Assembly: GCA_920105625.2 (NCBI GenBank)
Contig: OV050030.1
Location: forward strand, 193,683,887-193,747,886
Length of the DNA stretch: 64,000 nt
Origin: Clusia tigrina
Lineage: Eukaryota; Arthropoda; Insecta; Diptera; Clusiidae
Reading direction: 5' to 3'
Both the position numbers and the translations under genes were made by a program. This document shows, in pieces, positions 46,920-59,100 of this stretch. Positions within the stretch are counted from its first letter, which is position 1. Each line of letters starts with the position of its first letter. Below the pieces are notes generated by a model that was not told the origin of the DNA, made no database searches, and was given only the letters and a program-made list of their open reading frames with translations.

Positions 46920-47495
46920 CTGCCGCTGTCGTTGGGGGGTCTGCTGCCTAGTCTATGCCTATATCTAACCCCCTCTGCCTCAGTCAGCGTCGCAGCGTCT
47001 GGCCGCGTCTCTGTAGGCGTCTCAGTCCCTCCCGCTGTCGTTTCGGGGGGTCTGTTACCTTCTCTATGCCTATATCTACCCCTATCTGCCTCAGTAGGCG
47101 TCGCAGCCTCTGTCAGCGTGTCTGTAGGCATCTCAGTCGGTGCCGCTGTCGTTTGGGGGGTCTGCTGCATTCTCTATTCCTATATCTACCCCTAACTGCC
47201 TCAGTCGGAGTCTCAGTCAGCGTCACAGCCTTGTCAGCATATCTTTAGGCGTCTTAGTCGCTGCCGCTGTCGTTGGGGGGTCTGCTGCCTAGTCTATGCG
47301 TATATCTAACCCCCTCTGCCTCAGTCAGCGTCGCAGCGTCTGGCCGCGTCTCTGTAGGCGTCTCAGTCCCTCCCGCTGTCGTTTCGGGGGGTCTGTTACC
47401 TTCTCTATGCCTATATCTACCCCTATCTGCCTCAGTAGGCGTCGCAGCCTCTGTCAGCGTGTCTGTAGGCATCTCAGTCGGTGCCGCTGTCGATT
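46920..47495 (+). repeat. 341-bp tandem pair
   Basis: The sequence from gctgccgctgtcgttggggggt through gtctctgtaggcatctcagtcgg is repeated 341 bases on (46932 to 47273), with both copies sharing the unusual gcagcgtctggccgcg. The second copy is incomplete. Confidence 0.85.
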
Positions 47496-47994
47496 GGGGG
47501 GTCTGCTGCCTTCTCTATGCCTATATCTACCCCTATATGTCTCATTCGGCGTCTCATTCGACGTCGCAGCCTCTGTCAGCATCTCAGTAGGCGTCTCAGT
47601 CGCTGCCGCTGTCGATTGGGGGGTCTGCTGCCTTCTCTATGCCTATATCTACCCCTATCTGCTTCAGTCGGCGTCTCAGTCGGCATCGGAGCTTCTCTCA
47701 ACGTCTATGTAGGCGTCTCAGTCGCTGCCGCTGTCGATTGGGGGGTCTGCTGCCTTCTCTATGCCTATATCTACCCCTATCTGCCTCAGTCGGCATCTCA
47801 GTCGGCGCGGCAGCCTCTGTCAGCGTCTGTGTAGGCGTATTAGTCGCTGCCGCTGTCGATTGGGGTGGTCTGCTGCCATCTCTATGCCTATATCTACCCC
47901 TATCTGCCTCAGTCGGTGTCTCAGTCAGCGTCGCAGCTTCTGTCAGCGTCGCTGTTGGCATCTCAGTCGCTGCCGCTGTCAATTGGGGTGGTCT

Positions 47995-49855
47995 GTTGCG
48001 TTCTCTATGCCTGTATCTACTCCTATCTGAATCAGTCGGCGTCTCAGTCGGGGTCGCAGCCTCTGTCAGCGTCTCTGCAGGCGTCCCAGTTGCTGCCGCT
48101 GTCGACCTGGGGAGTCTGCTGCCTTGTCTATGCCTATATCTACCCCTATCTGCGTCACTCGTCGTCCCAGTCGGTGTCTCAGTCGGCGTCGCAGCCTCTG
48201 TCAGCGTCTCTGTAGGCGTCTCAGTCGCTGCCGCTGTCGTTTGGGGGTCTGCTGCCTTCTCAATGCCTATATCTACCCCTATCTGTCTCATTCGGTGTCT
48301 CAGTAGGCGTCTCAGTCCCTGCCGCTGTCGATTGGAAAGGTCTGCTGCCTTCTCTATGCCTTCTCTACCCCTATTTGCCTCAGTTCTCGTCTCAGTAGTC
48401 GCCGCAGCCTCTGTCTGCGTCTCTGTAGGCGTCTCAGTCGCTGTCGCTGTCGTTTGGGGGGTGTGCTGCCTAGTCTATGCCTATATCTAACCCCCTCTGC
48501 CTCAGTCAGCATCGCAGCGTCTGTCCGCGTCTCTGTAGGCGTCTCAGTCCCTCCCGCTGTCGTTTCGGGGGGTCTGTTACCTTCTCTATGCCTATATCTA
48601 CCCCTATCTGCCTCAGTAGGCGTCGCAGCCTCTGTCAGCGTCTCTGTAGGCATCTCAGTCGGTGCCGCTGTCGTTTGGGGGTCTGCTGCCTTCTCTATTC
48701 CTATATCTACCCCTAACTGCCACAGTCGGTGTCTCAGTCAGCGTCACAGCCTTGTCAGCATATCTTTAGGCGTCTTAGTCACTGCCGCTGTCGTTTGGGG
48801 GTTCTGCTGCCTTCTCTATGCCTATATCTACCCCTATCTGCCTCAGTCGGCGTCGCAGCCTCTGTCAGCGTCAATGCAGGCGTCTCAGTCGCTGCCGCTG
48901 TCGATTGGGGGGTCTGCTGCCTTCTCTATGCCTGTATCTACCCCTATATGTCTCAGTCGGCGTCTCATTCGACGTCGCAGCCTCTGTCAACATCTCTGTA
49001 GGCGTCTCAGTCGCTGCCGCTGTCGATTGGGGTGGTCTGCTGCATTCTCTATGCCTATATCTACCCCTATCTGCCTCAGTCGGCGTCACAGCCTCTGTCA
49101 GCGTCTCTGTAGCCGCCTCAGTCGACGCCGCTGTCGATTGGGGCGTCTGCTGCCTTCTCTATGCATAGATCTGCCCCTATTTGCCTCAGTCGTCGTCGCA
49201 GCCCCTGTCAGCATTTCTGTAGGCGTCTTAGTCGCTGCCGCTGTCTATTGGTGGGTCTACTGCCTTCAATATGCCTATATCTACCCGTATCTGCCAAGAG
49301 TCGGCGTCTCAGTCAGAATCGCAGCCTCTGACATCGTCTCTGTAGGCGTCTCAGTCTCTGCCGCAACAGATTGGGGGGTCTGCTGCATTGTCTATGCCTA
49401 TATCTACCGCTATCTGCCACAGTCGGCGTCACAGCCTCTGTCAGCGTCTCTGTATGCGTCTCAGTCACTGCCGCTGTCGATTGGGAGGTCCGCTGCCTTC
49501 TCTATGCCTATATATACCCCTATCTGCCTCAGTCGGCGTCGCAGCCTCTGTCAGCTTCTCTGTAGGCATCTCAGTCGTTGCCGCTGTCGTTTGGGGGGGT
49601 CTGCTGCCTTTTCTATACCTATATCTACCCCTATCTGCCTCATTTCTCGTCTCAGTCGTCGCCGCAGCCTCTGTCTGCGTCTCTGTGGGCGTCTCAGTCG
49701 CTGCCGCTGCCGTTTGGGGGGTATGCTGCCTACTCTATGCCTATATCTAGCCCCTCTGCCTCAGTCGGCGTCGCAGCCTCCGTCAGCGTGTCTGTAGGCG
49801 TCTCAGTCGCTGCCGCTGTCGATTGGGAGGTCTGCTGCCTTCTCTATGCCTATAT
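47995..49855 (+). repeat. 1.86-kb block, copy 2 of a pair spaced 5.76 kb
   Basis: This is the partner of 42237-44100. Differences are single substitutions and a small rearrangement near 49280, where the monomer reads ctgccaagagtcggcg. Confidence 0.85.
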
Positions 49856-50674
49856 CTACCCCTATCTGCCTCAGTTCTCGTCTCAGTAGTCGTCGCAGCC
49901 TCTGTCTGCGTCTCTGTAGGCGTTTTAGTCGCTGCCGCTGTCGATTGGGGGGTCTGCTGCCTTCTCTATGCTTATATTTACCCCTATCTGAATCAGTCGG
50001 TGTCTCAGTAGGCGTCTCAGTCCCTGCCGCTATCGATTGGAAAGGTCTGCTGCCTTCTCTATGCCTATATCTACCCCTATCTGCTTCAGTCGGCGTCTCA
50101 GTCGGCATCGCAGCCTCTCTCAACGTCTCTGTAGGCGTCTCAGTCATTGCCGCTGTCGATTGGGGGGTCTGCTGCCTTCTCTATGCTTATATTTACCCCT
50201 ATCTGAATCAGTCGGCGTCTCAGTCGGGGTCGCAGCCTCTGTCAGCGTCTCTGCAGGCGTCCCAGTTGCTGCGGCTGTCGACCTGGGGGGTCTGCTGCCT
50301 TGTCTATGCCTATATCTACCCCTATCTGCGTCAGTCGTCGTCTCAGTCGGTGTCTCAGTCGGTGTCGCAGCCTATGTCAGCGTCTCTGTAAGCGTCTCAG
50401 TCGCTGCCGCTGTCGTTTGGGGGTCTGCTGCCTTCTCAATACCTATATCTACCCGTATCTGTCTCAGTCGGTGTCTCAGTAGGCGTCGCAGCCTCTGTCA
50501 GCGTCTCTGTAGGCGTCTCAGTCGCTGCCGCTGTCGATTGGGGGGTCTGCTGCCTTCTCTATGCCTATATCTATCCCTATCTGCCTTAGTCGGCGTCTCA
50601 GTCGGCGTCGCAGCCTCTGTCATCGTCTCTGTAGGCGTCTCAGACGCTGTAGCTGTTGATTGGGGGTCTCCTTC

Positions 50675-53600
50675 CTTCTCTATGATTATATCTACCCCTA
50701 TCTGTCTCAGTCGGTGTCTCAGTAGGCGTCTCAGTCCCTGCCGCTATCGATTGGAAAGGTCTGCTGCCTTCTCTATGCCTATATCTACCCCTATCTGCCT
50801 CAGTTCTCGTCTCAGTAGTCGTCGCAGCCTCTGTGTGCGTCTCTGTAGGCGTCTCAGTCGCTGCCGCTGTCGTTTGGGGGGTCTGCTGCCTAGTCTATGA
50901 TTATATCTAACCCCCTCTGCCTCAGTCAGCATCGCAGCGTCTGTCCGCGTCTCTGTAGGCGTCTCAGTCCCTCCCGCTGTCGTTTCGGGGGGTCTGTTAC
51001 CTTCTCTATGCCTATATCTACCCCTATCTGCCTCAGTGGGCGTCGCAGCCTCTGTCAGCATCTCTGTAGGCATCTCAGTCGTTGCCGCTGTCGTTTGGGG
51101 GGTCTGCTGCCTTCTCTATTCCTATATCTACCCCTTACTATCTCAGTCGGTGTCTCAGTAGGCGTCTCAGTCCCTGCCGCTGTCGATTGGAAAGGTCTGC
51201 TGCCTTCTCTATGTCTATATCTACCCCTATCTGCCTCAGTTCTCGTCTCAGTAGTCGCCGCAGCCTCTGTCTGCGTCTCTGTAGGCGTTTTAGTCGCTGC
51301 CGCTGTCGTTTGGGGGGTCTGCTGCCTAGTCTATGCCTATATCTAACCCCCTCTGCCTCAGTCAGCATCGCAGCGTCTGTCCGCGTCTCTGTAGGCGTCT
51401 CAGTCCCTCCCGCTGTCGTTTCGGGGGGTCTGTTACCTTCTCTATGCCTATATCTACCCCTATCTGCCTCAGTAGGCGTCGCAGCCTCTGTTAGCGTCTC
51501 TGTAGGCGTCTCAGTCACTGCCGCTGTCGTTTGGGGGGGTCTGGTGCATTCTCTATGCCTATATCTACCCCTATCTGCCTCAGTTCTCGTCTCAGTCGTC
51601 GCCGCAGCCTCTGTCTGCGTCTCTGTAGGCGTCTCAGTCGCGGCCGCTGTCGTTTGGGGGGGTCTGTTACCTTCTCTATGCTTATATCTACCCCTATCTA
51701 CCTCAGTCGGCGTCGCAGCCTCTGCTGCGTCTCTGTTGGCGTCTCAGTCGCTGCCGCTGTCGAATGGGGGGTTTGCTGGTTTCTCTATGCCTATATCTAC
51801 ACCTATCTTCCTCAGTCTGCGTCTCAGTCGGCGTCGCAGCCCCTGTCAGTGTCTCTGTAGGTGTCTCCGTCGCTGCCGCTGTCGATTGGGGAGTCTGCTG
51901 CCTTCTCTATGCCTATATCTACCCCTATCTGCCTCAGTCAGCTTCTCAATCGGCGTCGCAGCCTCTGTCAGCTTCTCTGTAGGCGTCTCAGTCGCTGCCG
52001 CCGTCGATTGGGGGCTCTGCTGCCTTCTCTATGCCTATATCTACCCCTATATGTCTCAGTCGGCGTCTCATTCGACGTCGCAGCTTCTGTCACCGTCTCT
52101 GTAGGCGTCTCAGTCGCTCCCGCTGTCGATTGGGGGGTCTGCTGCGTTCTCTATGCCTATATTTACCCCTATCTGAATCAGTGGGCGTCTCAGTCGGGGT
52201 CGCAGCCTCTGTCAGCGTCTCTGCAGGCGTCCCAGTTGCTGCCGCTGTCGACCTGGGGGGTCTGCTGCCTTGTCTATGCCTATATCTACCCCTATCTGCG
52301 TCAGTCGTCGTCTCAGTCGGTGTCTCAGTCGGCGTCGCAGCCTCTGTCAGCGTCTCTGTAGGCGTCTCAGTCGCTGCCGCTGTCGTTTGGGGGTCTGCTG
52401 CCTTCTCAATGCCTATATCTACCCCTATCTGTCTCAGTCGGTGTCTCAGTAGGCGTCTCAGTCCCTGCCGCTGTCGATTGGAAAGGTCTGCTGCCTTCTC
52501 TATGCCTATATCTACCCCTATCTGCCTCAGTTCTCGTCTCAGTCGTCGCTGCAGCCTCTGTCTGCGTCTCTGTAGGCGTCTCAATCGCTGCCGCTGTCGT
52601 TTGGGGGGTCTGCTGCCTAGTCTATGTCTATATCTAACCCCCTCTGCCTCAGCCAGCGTCGCAGCGTCTGGCCGCGTCTCTGTAGGCGTCTCAGTCCCTC
52701 CCGCTGTCGTTTCGGGGGGTCTGTTACCTTCTCTATGCCTATATCTACCCCTATCTGCCTCAGTAGGCGTCGCAGCCTCTGTCAGCGTGTCTGTAGGCAT
52801 CTCAGTCTGTTCCGCTGTCGTTTGGGGGGTCTGCTGCATTCTCTATTCCTATATCTACCCCTAACTGCCTCAGTCGGAGTCTCAGTCAGCGTCACAGCCT
52901 TGTCAGCATATCTTTAGGCGTCTTAGTCGCTGCCGCTGTCGTTTGGGGGGTCTGCTCCATTCTCTATGCCTATATCTACCCCTATCTGCCTCAGTCGGCG
53001 TCGCAGCCTCTGTCAGCGTCAATGTAGGCGTCTCAGTCGCTGCCGCTGTCGATTGGGGGGTCTGCTGCCTTCTCTGTGCCTATATCTACCCCTATCTGCC
53101 TCAGTCGGCGTCTCAGTCGGCATCGCAGCCTCTCTCAACGTCTAAGTAGGCGTCTCAGTCGCTGCCGCTGTCGATTGGGGGGTCTGCTGCCTTCTCTATG
53201 CCTATATCTAACCCTATCTGCCTCAGTCGGCATCTCAGTCGGCGCGGCAGCCTCTGTCAGCGTCTGTGTAGGCGTATTTGTCGCTGCCGCTGTCGATTGG
53301 GGTGGTCTGCTGCCTTCTCTATGCCTATATCTACCCCTATCTGAATCAGTCGGCGTCTCAGTCGGGGTCGCAGCCTCTGTCAGCGTTTCTGCAGGCGTCT
53401 CAGTTGCTGCCGCTGTCGACCTGGGGGGTCTGCTGCCTTGTCTATGCCTATATCTACCCCTATCTGCTTCAAACGTCGTCTCATTCGGCGTCTCATTCGA
53501 CGTCGCAGCCTCTGTCAGCATCTCTGTAGGCGTCTCAGTCGCTGCCGCTGTCGATTGGGGGGTCTGCTGCCTTCTCTGTGCCTATATCTACCCCTATCTG

Positions 53601-56102
53601 TTTCAGTCGGCGTCTCAGTCGGCATCGCAGCCTCTCTCAACGTCTAAGTAGGCGTCTCAGTCGCTGCCGCTGTCGATTGGGGGGTCTGCTGCCTTCTCTA
53701 TGCCTATATCTAACCCTATCTGCCTCAGTCGGCATCTCAGTCGGCGCGGCAGCCTCTGTCAGCGTCTGTGTAGGCGTATTAGTCGCTGCCGCTGTCGATT
53801 GGGGTGGTCTGCTGCCTTCTCTATGCCTATATCTACCCCTATCTGAATCAGTCGGCGTCTCAGTCGGGGTCGCAGCCTCTGTCAGCGTTTCTGCAGGCGT
53901 CTCAGTTGCTGCCGCTGTCGACCTGGGGGGTCTGCTGCCTTGTCTATGCCTATATCTACCCCTATCTGCTTCAAACGTCGTCTCAGTCGGCGTCTCAGTC
54001 GGCGTCGCAGCCTCTGTTAGCGTCTCTGTAGGCGTCTCAGTCACTGCCGCTGTCGTTTGGGGGGTCTGGTGCCTTCTCTATGCCTATATCTACCCCTATC
54101 TGCCTCAGTTCTCGTCTCAGTCGTCGCCGCAGCCTCTGTCTGCGTCTCTGTAGGCGTCCCAGTCGCTGCCGCTGTCGTTTGGGGGGTCTGTTACCTTCTC
54201 TATGCTTATATCTACCCCTATCTACCTCAGTCGGCGTCGCAGCCTCTGCTGCGTCTCTGTTGGCGTCTCAGTCACTGCCGCTGTCGAATGGGGGGTCTGC
54301 TGGTTTCTCTATGCCTATATCTACACCTATCTTCCTCAGTCTGCGTCTCAGTCGGCGTCGCAGCCCCTGTCAGTGTCTCTGTAGGTGTCTCAGTCGCTGC
54401 CGCTGTCGATTGGGGAGTCTGCTGCCTTCTCTATGCCTATATCTACCCCTATCTGCCTCAGTCAGCGTCTCAATCGGCGTCGCAGCCTCTGTCAGCGTCT
54501 CTTTAGGCGTCTCAGTCGCTGCCGCTGTCGATTGGGGGGTCTGCTGCCTTCTCAATGCCTATATATAGCAATATCTGTCTCAGTAGGTGTCAAAGTCGGC
54601 GTCGCAGCCTCTGTCAGCGTCATTGTAGGGGTCTCAGTCGCTGCCGCTGTCGATGGGGGGTCTGCTGCCTTATCTATGCCTATATCTATCCCTATCTGCC
54701 TTAGTCGGCGGCTCAGTCGGCGTCGCAGCCTCTGTCATCGTCTCTGCAGGCGTCTCAGACGCTGTAGCTGTTGCTTGGGGGTCTGCTTCCTTCTCTATGC
54801 CTATATCTACCCCTATCTGCCTCAGTCGGCGCCGCAGCCTCTGTCAGCGTCTCTGTAGGCGTCTCAGTCGCTGCTGCTGTCGATTGGTGGGATCTGCTGC
54901 CTTCTCTATGCCTATATCTACCTCTTTCTGCCTCAGTCGACGTCTCAGTCGGCGTCGCAGCCCCTGTCAGTGTCTCTGTAGGTGTCTCAGTCGCTGCCGC
55001 TGTCGATTGAGGGGGTCTGGTGCCTTCTCTATGACTATATCCACCCCTATCTGCCTTAGTTCTCGTCTCAGTCGTCGCCGCAGCCTCTGTCTGCATCTCT
55101 GTAGGCGTCTCAGTCGCTGCCGCTGTCGTTTGGGGGGGTCTGTTACCTTTTCTATGCTTATATCTACCCCTATCTGCCTCAGTTCTCGTCTCAGTCGTCG
55201 CCGCAGCCTCTGTCTGCGTCTCTGTAGGCGTCTCAGTCGCTGCCGCTGTCGAATGGGGGTCTGCTGGTTTCTCTATGCCTATATCTACACCTATCTTCCT
55301 CAGTCTGCGTCTCAGTCGGCGTCGCAGCCCCTGTCAGTGTCTCTGTAGGTGTCTCAGTCGCTGCCGCTGTCGATTGGGGTGTCTGCTGCCTTCTCTATGC
55401 CTATATCTACCCTTATCTGCCTCAGTCAGCATCTCAGTCGGCGTCGCAGCGTCTCTTTAGGCGTATCACTCGCTGCCGCTGTCGATTGGGGTGTCTGCTG
55501 CCGTCTCTATGCCTATATCTACCCTTATCTGCCTCAGTCAGCGTCTCAGTCGCCGTCGCAGCGTCTCTTTAGGCCTATCACTCGCTGCCGCTGTCGATTG
55601 GGGGGTCTGCTGCCTTCTCAATGCCTATATCTATACCTATCTGCCTCAGTAGGTGTTAAAGTTGGCGTCGCAGCCTCTGTCAGCATCAATGTAGGTGTCT
55701 CAGTCGCTGCCGCTCTCGATTGGGGGGGGGGGGTTTGCTGCCTTATCTATGCCTATATCTATCCCTATCTGCCTTAGTCGGCGTCTCCGTCGGCGTCGCA
55801 GCCTCTGTCGGCGTCTCTGTAGGTGTCTCATACGGTGCCGATGTCGATTGGGGCGTCCGCTGGCTTCTCTATGCATAGATCTACCCCTATCTGCCTCCGT
55901 CGGTATCTCAGTCGGAGTCGTAGCCTCTGTCAGCGGCTCAGTAGGCGTCTCAGTCGCTGTCGATTGGGGTGGTCTGCTGCCTTATCTATGCCTATATCTA
56001 ATCCTATCTGCCTCAGTCGGCGTCTCAGTCGGCATCGCAGCCTCTGTCAGCGTCTCTTTAGGCGTCTCACTCGCTGCCGCTGTCGATTGGGGGGTCTGCT
56101 GC
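50675..56102 (+). repeat. 5,428-bp tandem duplication, copy 1
   Basis: The whole block recurs at a constant offset of 5428 bases with only scattered single-base differences, for example cagtcagcatcg near 50930 against cagtcaccatcg near 56355. The constant offset over about 5 kb, apart from a G-run change near 55728, shows that it is the youngest large duplication in the window or an assembly duplication. Confidence 0.92.
53023..54026 (+). repeat. 502-bp tandem pair inside the 5,428-bp unit
   Basis: Markers at 53076 and 53438 recur at 53578 and 53940, 502 bases on. Both copies carry the variant gtctaagtaggcg and a monomer with tatctaaccctatctg. The pair recurs at 58451-59454, so it predates the 5,428-bp duplication. 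Confidence 0.88.
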
Positions 56103-59100
56103 CTTCTCTATGATTATATCTACCCCTATCTGTCTCAGTCGGTGTCTCAGTAGGCGTCTCAGTCCCTGCCGCTATCGATTGGAAAGGTCTGCTGCCTTCT
56201 CTATGCCTATATCTACCCCTATCTGCCTCAGTTCTCGTCTCAGTAGTCGTCGCAGCCTCTGTGTGCGTCTCTGTAGGCGTCTCAGTCGCTGCCGCTGTCG
56301 TTTGGGGGGTCTGCTGCCTAGTCTATGATTATATCTAACCCCCTCTGCCTCAGTCACCATCGCAGCGTCTGTCCGCGTCTCTGTAGGCGTCTCAGTCCCT
56401 CCCGCTGTCGTTTCGGGGGGTCTGTTACCTTCTCTATGCCTATATCTACCCCTATCTGCCTCAGTGGGCGTCGCAGCCTCTGTCAGCATCTCTGTAGGCA
56501 TCTCAGTCGTTGCCGCTGTCGTTTGGGGGGTCTGCTGCCTTCTCTATTCCTATATCTACCCCTTACTATCTCAGTCGGTGTCTCAGTAGGCGTCTCAGTC
56601 CCTGCCGCTGTCGATTGGAAAGGTCTGCTGCCTTCTCTATGTCTATATCTACCCCTATCTGCCTCAGTTCTCGTCTCAGTAGTCGCCGCAGCCTCTTTCT
56701 GCGTCTCTGTAGGCGTTTTAGTCGCTGCCGCTGTCGTTTGGGGGGTCGGCTGCCTAGTCTATGCCTATATCTAACCCCCTCTGCCTCAGTCAGCATCGCA
56801 GCGTCTGTCCGCGTCTCTGTAGGCGTCTCAGTCCCTCCCGCTGTCGTTTCGGGGGGTCTGTTACCTTCTCTATGCCTATATCTACCCCTATCTGCCTCAG
56901 TAGGCGTCGCAGCCTCTGTTAGCGTCTCTGTAGGCGTCTCAGTCACTGCCGCTGTCGTTTGGGGGGGTCTGGTGCATTCTCTATGCCTATATCTACCCCT
57001 ATCTGCCTCAGTTCTCGTCTCAGTCGTCGCCGCAGCCTCTGTCTGCGTCTCTGTAGGCGTCTCAGTCGCGGCCGCTGTCGTTTGGGGGGGTCTGTTACCT
57101 TCTCTATGCTTATATCTACCCCTATCTACCTCAGTCGGCGTCGCAGCCTCTGCTGCGTCTCTGTTGGCGTCTCAGTCGCTGCCGCTGTCGAATGGGGGGT
57201 TTGCTGGTTTCTCTATGCCTATATCTACACCTATCTTCCTCAGTCTGCGTATCAGTCGGCGTCGCAGCCCCTGTCAGTGTCTCTGTAGGTGTCTCCGTCG
57301 CTGCCGCTGTCGATTGGGGAGTCTGCTGCCTTCTCTATGCCTATATCTACCCCTATCTGCCTCAGTCAGCTTCTCAATCGGCGTCGCAGCCTCTGTCAGC
57401 TTCTCTGTAGGCGTCTCAGTCGCTGCCGCCGTCGATTGGGGGCTCTGCTGCCTTCTCTATGCCTATATCTACCCCTATATGTCTCAGTCGGCGTCTCATT
57501 CGACGTCGCAGCTTCTGTCACCGTCTCTGTAGGCGTCTCAGTCGCTCCCGCTGTCGATTGGGGGGTCTGCTGCGTTCTCTATGCCTATATTTACCCCTAT
57601 CTGAATCAGTCGGCGTCTCAGTCGGGGTCGCAGCCTCTGTCAGCGTCTCTGCAGGCGTCCCAGTTGCTGCCGCTGTCGACCTGGGGGGTCTGCTGCCTTG
57701 TCTATGCCTATATCTACCCCTATCTGCGTCAGTCGTCGTCTCAGTCGGTGTCTCAGTCGGCGTCGCAGCCTCTGTCAGCGTCTCTGTAGGCGTCTCAGTC
57801 GCTGCCGCTGTCGTTTGGGGGTCTGCTGCCTTCTCAATGCCTATATCTACCCCTATCTGTCTCAGTCGGTGTCTCAGTAGGCGTCTCAGTCCCTGCCGCT
57901 GTCGATTGGAAAGGTCTGCTGCCTTCTCTATGCCTATATCTACCCCTATCTGCCTCAGTTCTCGTCTCAGTCGTCGCTGCAGCCTCTGTCTGCGTCTCTG
58001 TAGGCGTCTCAATCGCTGCCGCTGTCGTTTGGGGGGTCTGCTGCCTAGTCTATGTCTATATCTAACCCCCTCTGCCTCAGCCAGCGTCGCAGCGTCTGGC
58101 CGCGTCTCTGTAGGCGTCTCAGTCCCTCCCGCTGTCGTTTCGGGGGGTCTGTTACCTTCTCTATGCCTATATCTACCCCTATCTGCCTCAGTAGGCGTCG
58201 CAGCCTCTGTCAGCGTGTCTGTAGGCATCTCAGTCTGTTCCGCTGTCGTTTGGGGGGTCTGCTGCATTCTCTATTCCTATATCTACCCCTAACTGCCTCA
58301 GTCGGAGTCTCAGTCAGCGTCACAGCCTTGTCAGCATATCTTTAGGCGTCTTAGTCGCTGCCGCTGTCGTTTGGGGGGTCTGCTCCATTCTCTATGCCTA
58401 TATCTACCCCTATCTGCCTCAGTCGGCGTCGCAGCCTCTGTCAGCGTCAATGTAGGCGTCTCAGTCGCTGCCGCTGTCGATTGGGGGGTCTGCTGCCTTC
58501 TCTGTGCCTATATCTACCCCTATCTGCTTCAGTCGGCGTCTCAGTCGGCATCGCAGCCTCTCTCAACGTCTAAGTAGGCGTCTCAGTCGCTGCCGCTGTC
58601 GATTGGGGGGTCTGCTGCCTTCTCTATGCCTATATCTAACCCTATCTGCCTCAGTCGGCATCTCAGTCGGCGCGGCAGCCTCTGTCAGCGTCTGTGTAGG
58701 CGTATTTGTCGCTGCCGCTGTCGATTGGGGTGGTCTGCTGCCTTCTCTATGCCTATATCTACCCCTATCTGAATCAGTCGGCGTCTCAGTCGGGGTCGCA
58801 GCCTCTGTCAGCGTTTCTGCAGGCGTCTCAGTTGCTGCCGCTGTCGACCTGGGGGGTCTGCTGCCTTGTCTATGCCTATATCTACCCCTATCTGCTTCAA
58901 ACGTCGTCTCATTCGGCGTCTCATTCGACGTCGCAGCCTCTGTCAGCATCTCTGTAGGCGTCTCAGTCGCTGCCGCTGTCGATTGGGGGGTCTGCTGCCT
59001 TCTCTGTGCCTATATCTACCCCTATCTGCTTCAGTCGGCGTCTCAGTCGGCATCGCAGCCTCTCTCAACGTCTAAGTAGGCGTCTCAGTCGCTGCCGCTG

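Larger units (their letters stand above)
39800..50674. repeat. Satellite array, right-centre block
   Basis: The array consists of satellite monomers with subtypes that are rare further left. Examples are monomers with cctcagttctcgtctcag plus gtctgcgtctctg, monomers with ctgaatcagtcggcg followed by ggcgtcccagttgctg, and monomers with gtcgacctggggggt. It contains an 842-bp triplet, a 341-bp pair and a 5.76-kb-spaced pair. No gene was found in it. Confidence 0.93.

Noticed and set aside
52090..52839. Minus-strand Thr/Pro/Glu-rich frame of 249 codons (also 57518-58267)
   Set aside because: It looks mucin-like but is the reverse complement of the satellite. The frame changes at each monomer (TETPTE then RRQRLRR types). 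There is no signal peptide and no sign of a fixed frame.
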